Shown: piece after piece, positions 16,241-23,698 of the stretch
Numbering within the stretch: the stretch's first letter is position 1
How the letters are laid out: every line of letters starts with the position of its first letter
Assembly (NCBI GenBank): GCA_964409165.1
Contig: CAYPCH010000023.1
Span: forward strand, 1 to 36,062
DNA from: CAYPCH01 sp964409165
Lineage (GTDB): Bacteria > Bacillota > Clostridia > Acetivibrionales > Acetivibrionaceae
Direction of reading: 5' to 3'
DNA length: 36,062 nucleotides
Translations under genes and position numbers: made by a program
The notes under the pieces: generated by a model
Seen by the model: only the letters and a program-made list of their open reading frames with translations
Told to the model about the DNA's origin: nothing
Databases searched by the model: none

Positions 16241-16474
16241 TTGGACGGGAATTTGGACAAAGTTTTAGGTGATTATATTGTTATAAGAGCTGAAGAAAAT
16301 GGTGTGAATATAATAGGTCTTACCAGAGGTAGGGATACAAAGTTCCATCATACTGAGAAACTGGATAAGGGTGAAGTACTAATAGCCCAGTTTACCGAGA
16401 ATACTTCTGCGATAAAGATAAGAGGAAATGCAAAAATAATATGTCGTCATGGAGAAATTCAATCCGGTGAATAA
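16241..16474 (+). CDS. mtrB: trp RNA-binding attenuation protein TRAP (MtrB)
   Basis: 77-aa homologue of TRAP, the ring-forming protein that binds tryptophan and then wraps trp leader RNA at (G/U)AG repeats to promote termination. The core is nearly identical to the Bacillus protein: GVNIIGLTRGRDTKFHH, then EKLDKGEVLIAQFTEN and SAIKIRG. The RNA-contacting residues known from Bacillus (K37, K56, R58) correspond here to K40, K59 and R61. I chose the TTG at 16241 because GAGGTGG lies six bases upstream and gives near-family length; an in-frame ATG at 16223 has no ribosome site. No trp genes or anti-TRAP are in the window, so its targets are elsewhere. Confidence 0.9.
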   Translation: MDGNLDKVLGDYIVIRAEENGVNIIGLTRGRDTKFHHTEKLDKGEVLIAQFTENTSAIKIRGNAKIICRHGEIQSGE

Positions 16475-16495
16475 TAAAAAAAGGGGCGTGTTTAT

Positions 16496-16693
16496 ATGTG
16501 GACAGTTGTATATATGGCTCAGAGCAAGGAAATCGCCACTTCTATGGAGGGTTTGCTTGCAAGAGAAGGAATACTGGTTAAACTAAGACCAATCAGTAAA
16601 AATCATGAAAACAACGACAATTACTATGAAGTACTGGTTCCCGAAGCAGAGGTTGAGGAGGCACACAGTGTAATCATTGAAAAGGGATATTAG
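16496..16693 (+). CDS. Small DUF2007-like putative signal-transducing protein
   Basis: 65-aa protein (MWTVVYMAQSKEIATSMEGL...) with an alternating beta-alpha-beta pattern and the ending VPEAEVEEAHSVI, resembling the DUF2007 ferredoxin-like fold. AAGGGGCG precedes the ATG. It starts 21 nt after mtrB, so the two are probably co-transcribed. A hairpin terminator follows. The function of this family is unknown, and identification is by general resemblance only. Confidence 0.65.
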   Translation: MWTVVYMAQSKEIATSMEGLLAREGILVKLRPISKNHENNDNYYEVLVPEAEVEEAHSVIIEKGY

Positions 16694-16726
16694 ATTTATA
16701 GTTAAATAATATTTGGTTTAAATTAT

Positions 16727-16755
16727 CCCGTGTTTGGTATGACACGGGTTTAATA
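16727..16755 (+). terminator. Terminator between the mtrB unit and pfkA
   Basis: CCCGTGT (16727-16733) pairs with ACACGGG (16742-16748) around an 8-nt loop, followed by TTTAAT. The stem is GC-rich but the T tract short, so some read-through into pfkA (ribosome site about 12 nt later) is possible. Confidence 0.65.
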
Positions 16756-16773
16756 CTGTCAAGGAGGTTTTTT

Positions 16774-17748
16774 ATGGTTAATGTAAGAACAATAGGGGTT
16801 TTGACAAGTGGGGGAGATGCTCCCGGCATGAATGCTGCAATAAGGGCAGTGGTTAGATCAGGCTTATATTACGGAATCAAGGTTTTTGGAATAAGGAAGG
16901 GTTACGACGGCTTAATTAATGGAGATGTCCAGGAGATGTCGGCAAGGTCGGTTGGTGATATACTTCAAAAAGGCGGAACGATTCTGCAAACTGCCAGATC
17001 ACCGCAGTTTAAAACCGAAGAAGGCTTGAAGAAAGCAATGGCGATGGCGAAAGTATTTGGTATCGATGCAATTGTTGTTATAGGAGGAGATGGTTCATTA
17101 AAGGGTGGAAAGGATTTAAGCAAGTTTGGAATGAACATAATAGGACTTCCTGGTACTATAGACAATGATATAGGTTGCTCCGATTATACAATCGGATACG
17201 ATACAGCTTTAAACACTGTTCAGGATGCCATAGACAAAATAAGGGATACAGCATATTCCCATGAGCGTTGCAGCGTACTTGAAGTTATGGGAAGACACGC
17301 AGGTTATATTGCTGTCAATGTCAGTATATCAGGGGGTGCTGAGTCTGTAATTCTTCCGGAGAAGCCGTTTGATATGGCCAAGGATGTAATAAAGCCTATA
17401 ATAGAGGGTAGAAACAGGGGAAAGAAGAATTACCTTGTTATTGTGGCAGAAGGCGTTGAAGGAAAGGCTATAGAAATTGCAAAGACAATAACCGAAGCCA
17501 CAGGTATAGAAGCAAGGGCTACAATATTAGGACATATACAGCGGGGAGGAAGTCCTACAGTTAATGACAGGGTTATGGCAAGTGTAATGGGCGTAAAGGC
17601 TGTAGAGGTTCTGAAAAACGGAGGAAGGAACAGAGTTATTTCTCTAAAGGATAATAAAGTAATAGACCAGGATCTTGATGAGGCTCTTGAAATGAAGAAG
17701 GTACTGTCTGAAGATTTGATTAAAATAAGTGCGATTTTGGCATTGTAA
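16774..17748 (+). CDS. pfkA: ATP-dependent 6-phosphofructokinase
   Basis: Glycolytic enzyme converting fructose 6-phosphate to fructose 1,6-bisphosphate. The 324-aa length is typical of the short bacterial PfkA (about 320 aa). Visible motifs are the ATP loop LTSGGDAPGMNAAIR (10-24), GGDGS (104-108) and the catalytic loop PGTIDND with D130. Gly rather than Asp in the GGDGS position points to ATP, not pyrophosphate, as phosphoryl donor. Other motifs are MGRHAGYIA and IQRGGSPTVNDR. AAGGAGG precedes the ATG. Confidence 0.96.
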   Translation: MVNVRTIGVLTSGGDAPGMNAAIRAVVRSGLYYGIKVFGIRKGYDGLINGDVQEMSARSVGDILQKGGTILQTARSPQFKTEEGLKKAMAMAKVFGIDAIVVIGGDGSLKGGKDLSKFGMNIIGLPGTIDNDIGCSDYTIGYDTALNTVQDAIDKIRDTAYSHERCSVLEVMGRHAGYIAVNVSISGGAESVILPEKPFDMAKDVIKPIIEGRNRGKKNYLVIVAEGVEGKAIEIAKTITEATGIEARATILGHIQRGGSPTVNDRVMASVMGVKAVEVLKNGGRNRVISLKDNKVIDQDLDEALEMKKVLSEDLIKISAILAL

Positions 17749-17786
17749 GATGAAGGGTACGCGTAGTAGAATAACCATAATTAGGA

Positions 17787-18209
17787 ATGATTACATTGTT
17801 GATTACTGAAACAAAACTGATCGTAAGATATGCTGAGACAGATCAAATGGGTATAGTCCATCACTCTAACTATCCGATTTGGTTTGAGGCTGCGAGAACC
17901 GATTTTATCAAGAAAATGGGAATATCTTATTCCGACATTGAGGCAAGGGGTTTTTTGCTTCCTTTGATAGAGCTTAAGTGCAGATACAAAGGAACTGCAA
18001 GGTATGAGGATGAGATTGTGATTAAGACAAGTATAAAGGAAATGTCGCCTGTACGGATTACTTTTTATTATGAGCTGTTTAAAAGCGGAAGTTCTGAGGT
18101 AATAACATCCGGTGAGACAATGCATGTATGGACAAATAAGGATTTGAAACCTGTAAATATTAAGAAGCATGCCCCGGACATTTACTTGTTAATGTCAAGC
18201 ACATGTTGA
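17787..18209 (+). CDS. Acyl-CoA thioesterase, YbgC/FadM hotdog family
   Basis: About 140 aa, one hotdog domain. The family's catalytic segment is clear: RYAETDQMGIVHHSNY with Asp19, followed by WFEAART. Such enzymes hydrolyse acyl-CoA thioesters; the natural substrate cannot be read from sequence. The start is uncertain: the ATG at 17787 directly abuts an AGGA, while TTG at 17796 (three residues in) has that site at normal spacing. It follows pfkA by 38 nt with no terminator seen and may be co-transcribed. Confidence 0.85.
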   Translation: MITLLITETKLIVRYAETDQMGIVHHSNYPIWFEAARTDFIKKMGISYSDIEARGFLLPLIELKCRYKGTARYEDEIVIKTSIKEMSPVRITFYYELFKSGSSEVITSGETMHVWTNKDLKPVNIKKHAPDIYLLMSSTC

Positions 18210-18260
18210 ATTTTATATAAACATTGCAAAGACACAAAAAAATATGGTAATATTATCTTG

Positions 18261-18310
18261 TCAAATGTAAATCTCTGCATCTGTTAATTTAAATTCTTTA
18301 TTACATTTGA
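18261..18310. promoter_or_regulatory. Separated 10-bp inverted repeat overlapping the pgsA promoter
   Basis: TCAAATGTAA (18261-18270) and its exact complement TTACATTTGA (18301-18310) are separated by 30 bp, about four helical turns from arm to arm. The right arm overlaps the putative -35 of pgsA. This could be a paired operator site or a long hairpin; no known regulator's consensus was recognised. Confidence 0.45.
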
Positions 18311-18336
18311 TATGGTTGTTGAGATTTATGTATAGT
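18307..18336 (+). promoter_or_regulatory. Putative pgsA promoter
   Basis: TTGATA (18307-18312) and TATAGT (18331-18336) are separated by 18 bp; each matches consensus at five of six positions. pgsA begins about 100 nt downstream. Confidence 0.5.
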
Positions 18337-18443
18337 TAATATTACGAATATGAGCTATTATATTACACGAATTATTTATTGGAGTTAATAACATCTTATA
18401 AGTAAGTAAGAAAGATTTTATTTGATTATCAGGTGGTGACTGG

Positions 18444-19007
18444 GTGAATATTCCTAACATACTTACAGCAATTAGACTTGTCCTTGTTCCAATATTTGGT
18501 TATTACCTGTTTCATGAGCAGTATTATATTGCTGCCGTATTGTTTTTTATAGGGGGAGTTACCGATATACTGGATGGGGTTATAGCAAGGAAGTTTAATA
18601 TGATTACTTCCTGGGGGAAACTGGCTGACCCTTTGGCGGATAAGCTTATGCAGCTTACGGCTTTAACTATTCTTACAGTTCAGGGGCTTATCCCATTGCC
18701 TGTATTAATAATAGTTGTTGCAAAAGAAGCGTTTATGGTGGCGGGAAGTATTTTTCTATACAAAAGAGTTAAATTTGTTGTTCAGGCAAGCTGGTACGGC
18801 AAATTTGCCACCGTTGTTTTCTTTATAGCAATAGTAATGACAATAGCCTTAAATTCCCAGAAGTTGATAGGTGCTTATACTGATGCACTTGTAAATATAT
18901 TTGTACTTTTGGCAGTTTTCTCTACATTGTTTGCCTTTTTTATGTATACTCTTGAATTTAGGAAGATAACCGGCGAAGTCAATAATGACAATGATAGTAG
19001 CTCATGA
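18444..19007 (+). CDS. pgsA: Phosphatidylglycerophosphate synthase PgsA
   Basis: Integral membrane enzyme joining CDP-diacylglycerol and glycerol 3-phosphate in phosphatidylglycerol synthesis, 187 aa. The full CDP-alcohol phosphotransferase signature DGxxARx8GxxxDxxxD is present (DGVIARKF... GKLADPLAD). Several hydrophobic helices span the chain, and the N-terminal NIPNILTAIRL is typical. It starts with GTG after AGGTGGTGA. The last ten or so residues (GEVNNDNDSSS) are polar and are encoded by DNA that, in another frame, is a relic of an ABC transporter ATPase, so the native C-terminus may have been replaced. Confidence 0.93.
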   Translation: MNIPNILTAIRLVLVPIFGYYLFHEQYYIAAVLFFIGGVTDILDGVIARKFNMITSWGKLADPLADKLMQLTALTILTVQGLIPLPVLIIVVAKEAFMVAGSIFLYKRVKFVVQASWYGKFATVVFFIAIVMTIALNSQKLIGAYTDALVNIFVLLAVFSTLFAFFMYTLEFRKITGEVNNDNDSSS

Positions 19008-19053
19008 GATGGGGTTTGCAAGGGAAGTTGCAGACATGGTTCGTGTGTGCTAA
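18970..19053 (+). pseudogene. Relic of a GlnQ-type amino-acid ABC transporter ATPase
   Basis: The +1 frame relative to pgsA, open from 18970 to a TAA at 19051-19053, reads AKSIMTMIVAHEMGFAREVA then DMVRVC. This matches the switch (H-loop) region of polar amino-acid ABC transporter ATPases, where MTMIVVTHEMGFAREVADRV is typical, with one residue missing before His. Walker A, the signature motif and the usual C-terminal half are absent. The relic overlaps the last 38 nt of pgsA. Confidence 0.7.
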
Positions 19054-19214
19054 AGAGTTTAATCTAAGAAACTGATACATAAGTACCCTCAAAATATTTG
19101 ATTTTGCGAATATCTATATATAAGAGCTTGCGGTAGCTATTTAAATATGTCTGATAATGAGCTATAATTGTTATAGAAATTATCTATAATGCTTATGTCT
19201 TATGACTTATACTA

Positions 19215-19259
19215 AAATGCATACTATAGGAAGTTTTGTTTTGGAGTTGATATGCATTT
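19215..19259. repeat. Inverted repeat upstream of the GH9 cellulase
   Basis: AAATGCATA (19215-19223) is exactly complementary to TATGCATTT (19251-19259), and each arm contains the palindrome ATGCAT. It lies about 60 nt upstream of the cellulase start. It may be an operator or a leader hairpin. The rest of 19054-19318 is AT-rich, with no confident promoter. Confidence 0.4.
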
Positions 19260-19318
19260 AAGCTACACTTTATGAAGCTTGGCTTATGTATATTTATTTT
19301 TTTAAGGGGGAATTACAG

Positions 19319-21472
19319 TTGAGAAAGTTTTTATGCCTGGGATTATCTTTAGCGATGCTTATTAGCGTTCTACTAGTTCCACAGACAATAGTATCGGGTG
19401 CACCTTCGTTTAATTATGTTGAAGCGCTTCAGAAAGCTATATACTTTTATGAGTGTCAGCAAGCAGGACCGCTTCCAGAGTGGAACAGGGTTGAATGGCG
19501 CGGAGATGCTACAATGAATGATTACATAAAAGGAGGCTGGTATGATGCAGGGGATCATGTGAAGTTTAACCTCCCTATGTCTTATACGGCATCCATGCTT
19601 GGTTGGGCGCTGTACGAGTACGGTGACGGTATTGCGGCATCCGGACAGAAGATTCATCTTGAAAGAAATCTGAAATTTACACTTGACTATTTGGCAGCTT
19701 GTGACCTTGGTGATAAAGTGGTTTATCAGATAGGTGATGGAGCAGCAGACCATAAGTGGTGGGGACCTGCTGAGGTAATTGAATTGGAAATGAAAAGACC
19801 TTATTATACATGTAAGGCATCATGTGTAACTGCTGGAATGGCTGCGGCTTTGGCTGTTGGTTCAATAGTACTTGAAGACAGCAAATACCTTACCCACGCA
19901 AAGAGCCTTTTTGCACTTGCGGATAAGACAAAAAGCGACAGCGATTATACAAAGGCTGCAGGTTTTTATGATTCATGGAGCGGTTTTTATGATGAACTGT
20001 TATGGGCTGCCACATGGTTATATCTTGCCACTGGTGACAAAGCTTATCTTGATAAGGCAGAATCTTATGTTCCGAATCTTGGTACTGAAGATCAATCTAC
20101 AATTCTGAAGTACAAATGGGGTCATTGCTGGGATGATGTTCATTTCGGCGGACTTCTTATGCTTGCAAAAATTACCGACAAACCTGAATATCACGATTTT
20201 GTAAAGATGCATCTCGATTGGTGGACAGTAGGTTATAACGGACAGAAAATTGCCTATACAACAGGAGGTCTTGCATGGTTGTACCAGTGGGGGTCTTTAA
20301 GGCATTCAACTACTACCGCATTTCTGGCAGCAGTTTATTCAGATTACATAAAAGACAGTGCTTTGAAGAAAAGATATATGGACTTTGCTGAGCAGCAGAT
20401 TGACTATGCATTAGGTGCTAACCCCAATAAAAGGAGTTACGTAGTAGGTTTTGGTAATAATCCTCCAGAGCATCCTCACCATAGGACAGCTCACGGATCG
20501 TGGTCCGATCAGGATATAAATCCTGAAAACCACAGGCATATACTTTACGGCGCTCTTGTTGGAGGACCCCAGTCTGCAAGCGATAGTAGTTATGAAGATG
20601 ATATCAAGAATTACCAGGCCAACGAGGTCGCAACAGATTATAATGCAGGGTTTTTAGCTATATTGTGCAGGATGGTTTCAGAATATGGCGGAACTGCTCT
20701 GGCAAATTTCCCTGCTCCAGAAAAGAAGGATGACGAGTTTTATGTGGAAGCTTGCATAAATCAGGAAGGACCTAATTATACAGAAATAAAAGCGCTTTTA
20801 AATAACCATTCAGCGTGGCCTGCAAGAGTTATTAAGGATTTTTCCTATAATTACTATGTAGACCTTTCAGAAGTATTTGAAGCAGGCTATACAGAAAGTG
20901 ATATCACTGTCAAGAAAGGCTTTGACGAATTTAAGGATACCGAGGTTTCACAGCTTATCAAGTATTCAGGAAACATATACTATGTAAAAGTTTCTTATCC
21001 TGATGGTTCTGTTATAGCACCTATAGGACAAGAACAGAACAACGGTGAGCTTCAGTTCAGAATTTCAGCACCTGAGGCTACAACTTTCTGGGATTCATCC
21101 AATGACTTTTCAAGGGAAGACCTTGTGCGCCAGGATGTTAAAAAGACGAAGAAAATACCTGTATATGACGGTTCTAAAAAAATATACGGAGATGAACCCG
21201 GAGGCGGTACACCGGTTACAACACCGCCGGTTACAACACCACCTGTTGTAACACACCCCACAGGTCTTTTGATAGAAGGAGATGTAAACGGTGATGGAAG
21301 TGTGAATTCAACCGACTATGCACTTATTAAAAGATATATACTAGGTACCATTACTTCTTTTGAGTATGAACACGGTGAAAAATGTGCAGATGTAAATAGG
21401 GATGGAGAAATTAACTCCACAGACTATGCATTGGTTAAGAGGTACATACTTGGTACTATTACTGGATTTTAA
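19319..21472 (+). CDS. Cellulosomal GH9 endoglucanase with CBM3c and type I dockerin
   Basis: Secreted cellulase, 717 aa, built as signal peptide (about 1-28, cut after VSGA), GH9 catalytic domain (about 30-465), family 3c carbohydrate-binding module (about 475-620), Pro/Thr linker (TPPVTTPPVV) and dockerin (about 655-717). GH9 landmarks are the catalytic base pair D76/D79 in WYDAGDHVKF, HHRTAHGSW, and the general acid at about E436 in NEVATDYNAG. GH9 fused to CBM3c is the processive endoglucanase layout (Cel9F/Cel9I-like). Both dockerin repeats read NSTDYAL and KRYILG; the Ser-Thr pair is the C. thermocellum-type cohesin code. I chose the TTG at 19319 with AAGGGGG nine bases upstream; an ATG at 19286 lies before that site. 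Confidence 0.95.
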   Translation: MRKFLCLGLSLAMLISVLLVPQTIVSGAPSFNYVEALQKAIYFYECQQAGPLPEWNRVEWRGDATMNDYIKGGWYDAGDHVKFNLPMSYTASMLGWALYEYGDGIAASGQKIHLERNLKFTLDYLAACDLGDKVVYQIGDGAADHKWWGPAEVIELEMKRPYYTCKASCVTAGMAAALAVGSIVLEDSKYLTHAKSLFALADKTKSDSDYTKAAGFYDSWSGFYDELLWAATWLYLATGDKAYLDKAESYVPNLGTEDQSTILKYKWGHCWDDVHFGGLLMLAKITDKPEYHDFVKMHLDWWTVGYNGQKIAYTTGGLAWLYQWGSLRHSTTTAFLAAVYSDYIKDSALKKRYMDFAEQQIDYALGANPNKRSYVVGFGNNPPEHPHHRTAHGSWSDQDINPENHRHILYGALVGGPQSASDSSYEDDIKNYQANEVATDYNAGFLAILCRMVSEYGGTALANFPAPEKKDDEFYVEACINQEGPNYTEIKALLNNHSAWPARVIKDFSYNYYVDLSEVFEAGYTESDITVKKGFDEFKDTEVSQLIKYSGNIYYVKVSYPDGSVIAPIGQEQNNGELQFRISAPEATTFWDSSNDFSREDLVRQDVKKTKKIPVYDGSKKIYGDEPGGGTPVTTPPVTTPPVVTHPTGLLIEGDVNGDGSVNSTDYALIKRYILGTITSFEYEHGEKCADVNRDGEINSTDYALVKRYILGTITGF

Positions 21473-21522
21473 ACTAGAGTAAGTATGGGATTCAAGGTCA
21501 TACAGTGTCAATAACATAAACA

Positions 21523-21560
21523 GGGAGCGGCAGAGATATTTTGCCACTCCCTTTGTGTTT
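21523..21560. terminator. Terminator between convergent cellulase and lipoprotein genes
   Basis: AGGGAG (21523-21528) pairs with CTCCCT (21548-21553), with an inner GGCA/TGCC stem and one mismatch, then TTGTGTTTG. It closes the cellulase unit. The minus-strand lipoprotein gene ends 17 nt farther on. Confidence 0.75.
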
Positions 21561-21576
21561 GTGTCGGAACAAGGAG

Positions 21577-22722
21577 TCACTTTGTTATTCTGTATATAAG
21601 GCTTCCAGCATTATTTTCGTCGGCTTCCTGTAAAGCACTATTATTTAGAAAAAATAAATACTTATTGTTCTGTTTCATTTTTGAATGATGAAGGTTATTG
21701 TTTCCAAAAGGAATAATTATGTCCCCGAGTTGAAAGTCTACAAGGCTCGAAGGCTCAAGAGACCACTGGAAATTGTTGTTCACAAGTAATCTTCCCACAT
21801 AGTTACTGCTTCCCTCGCTTGAGAAGTCGGCAAAGCTATTGTTAAGAACGCTTAATTTTATACCGGATGTATAATACAGAATTTCGGAGTCGAAATCTAT
21901 CAGCATTGCAGAATCGGGTATATAACTTATTTTATCTGCTTTGCGGGAGGCGATGTTGTAGAGGCAAAGTCTTTCTGGCACTATCTTTATAAGTATTGAG
22001 TGGTTGTCTTTAATACAGAAGTCCTGTATAGATATACCAGCTTGGGATGTTGTTGGGTTCTGAGGGTACTTCAGGTGGCTTAAAAGACCACTTTTGTCTA
22101 TGGTATAGGCAGATGACCCATTCAAGTCCACTACATAAATAATTGAGTCTTCAAACTTTGTACCTGAAGCCATAAGATATACTGTATCGGAATCAGCCTG
22201 CATTTTCAATAAATTCAGACCGGAAAACCCAGAGTGAACAGTTTTTTGAAGGTTACCTGAAACAGAATAAACAAGTATATTTCCATTGTCAAAATCATAG
22301 GCGTATACTCTGTTATCATGAACAGTCAGTGATGTACATTTATTAATGTCCGCAAGAGGTATTGAAGCTTTCTTCAGACTGTCTTCAATACCATATACAT
22401 CAATTGTTCCGCCATACTCAGTGTTGTTTGTTGCGAACCCTTCCTTATTCAATACATATATATTGTTTTCATTTACGTCAAAGTCAATTATTTTACTGCC
22501 TGAACCTATATTATTATAAAGTCTGTTTACTATGTTTTGCTGGTAAGAATTACTGATGCTGCCCACATTTCTGTTATTAAATAACCTTGGGTCAACATCC
22601 GGTTCGGGAGGTATAATTATATCTTCGCTTTTTGGAATATAATTACTGTCCTTGCTACTGCATGAAGGCAGAAAGAGGATGAGGGCTGCAATTATTATAC
22701 TGATTGTAATCTTTATCTTCAA
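21577..22722 (-). CDS. Lipoprotein with predicted beta-propeller repeats, function unknown
   Basis: 381-aa exported lipoprotein. A short positive start, a hydrophobic stretch and the lipobox LPSC (Cys21) predict membrane anchoring on the outer face. The mature part has repeated short beta segments such as NNIYVLNKEG, NRVYAYDFDNG, DTVYLMASG and EILYYTSG, the pattern of WD40/YVTN-like propeller blades. I chose the TTG at 22722 because GGAGGT lies eight bases upstream; earlier ATGs would put the lipobox more than 45 residues in. It follows the SIMPL gene by 67 nt and probably belongs to that operon. No specific family is recognised. Confidence 0.75.
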   Translation of the reverse strand: MKIKITISIIIAALILFLPSCSSKDSNYIPKSEDIIIPPEPDVDPRLFNNRNVGSISNSYQQNIVNRLYNNIGSGSKIIDFDVNENNIYVLNKEGFATNNTEYGGTIDVYGIEDSLKKASIPLADINKCTSLTVHDNRVYAYDFDNGNILVYSVSGNLQKTVHSGFSGLNLLKMQADSDTVYLMASGTKFEDSIIYVVDLNGSSAYTIDKSGLLSHLKYPQNPTTSQAGISIQDFCIKDNHSILIKIVPERLCLYNIASRKADKISYIPDSAMLIDFDSEILYYTSGIKLSVLNNSFADFSSEGSSNYVGRLLVNNNFQWSLEPSSLVDFQLGDIIIPFGNNNLHHSKMKQNNKYLFFLNNSALQEADENNAGSLIYRITK

Positions 22723-22789
22723 CTTTATATACCTCCATTTATATACTTCCATATTACTAAATAGCATTAACGAGTTCAAGTATAGAGTT

Positions 22790-23605
22790 TTATTCAAGAA
22801 CGAAATCAATGCTAACCTTTGCGCTTACCTTGATTTGTCCCGGTTCAAGCCCTCCGGTTTCTTGATACTCCCCTGAAGATACAACATTCTGTACAGAGTT
22901 TGCAAAAGAATTAACCGAGCTTCCTCTGTAAAAACCTCCATACCATGAATCGTACCAGGACCAGTAGTACTCTTGTTCTTCCTTGATTAACACAGCTTTT
23001 CCGGTCTTCTGTCCGAGTACCCCGCTCATAGCGTCAGCCTTTTCTTTTGCGGCCTTGACTGCAAGCTCACGTGCTTTATCTTTATGGGTTCTGAGTTCAG
23101 AAGTCTTAAATTGAACACCTTGTACATATTCTGCTCCGTTTTTAACAACTTCAGTGAGGAAATCTTCAAATGTTGTAAGATCTTTTAAAGTTATAACAAT
23201 GCTTTTTCTTACGATATATCCCATGTTCTTTGATGGTATTTGTTCATAGTAGGGTTCATAAACCGATTTTACAGTTATGTCACCCGGTTTTATATCTACA
23301 TAGTCAATTTTTATATTTTTGGATTCAATTTTAAACTTTTTTGCCAGAGATACTATTTTCTGAACTTTCTCGTCATTCTGAGTTTTAGCCTTTACAATAT
23401 CTTTGTCACGGGTATCAATGCCAAGGGTTATTACTACTTCATCAGGAATCACCATTACATCAGCACTTCCAGATACGGAAATTAAACCTTGAGAAGAATT
23501 TGTAGCATCAGATACCGGTTCGGCTATACCAGTTTGCATAGAGAACAGAACTATTACTGCTGTTATCAATACAGCAATCAGTGAAAAACTTTTAAACATT
23601 TTCAT
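22790..23605 (-). CDS. SIMPL (DUF541) domain secreted protein
   Basis: 271-aa exported protein with an N-terminal signal or anchor helix (LIAVLITAVIVLFSMQTG), then a SIMPL/BP26-like domain beginning SVSGSADVMVIPDEVVITLG and including the typical segments ESKNIKIDYVDI, VQGVQFKTSEL and ARELAVKAAKEKADAMSG. Family members form ring-like oligomers outside the cytoplasm; their function is poorly known and has been linked to oxidative stress in some bacteria. AAGGAGG lies eight bases before the ATG. It sits 93 nt after the sensor kinase gene, suggesting an envelope-stress output. Confidence 0.88.
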   Translation of the reverse strand: MKMFKSFSLIAVLITAVIVLFSMQTGIAEPVSDATNSSQGLISVSGSADVMVIPDEVVITLGIDTRDKDIVKAKTQNDEKVQKIVSLAKKFKIESKNIKIDYVDIKPGDITVKSVYEPYYEQIPSKNMGYIVRKSIVITLKDLTTFEDFLTEVVKNGAEYVQGVQFKTSELRTHKDKARELAVKAAKEKADAMSGVLGQKTGKAVLIKEEQEYYWSWYDSWYGGFYRGSSVNSFANSVQNVVSSGEYQETGGLEPGQIKVSAKVSIDFVLE

Positions 23606-23698
23606 ATAAAAAACCTCCTTAAAAATTTAGCGATTAATATAATTATAGATTGGAGGTTTTTAAAAAGTATTAAAAATTGTTAAGAAAGTCTAAACTTT

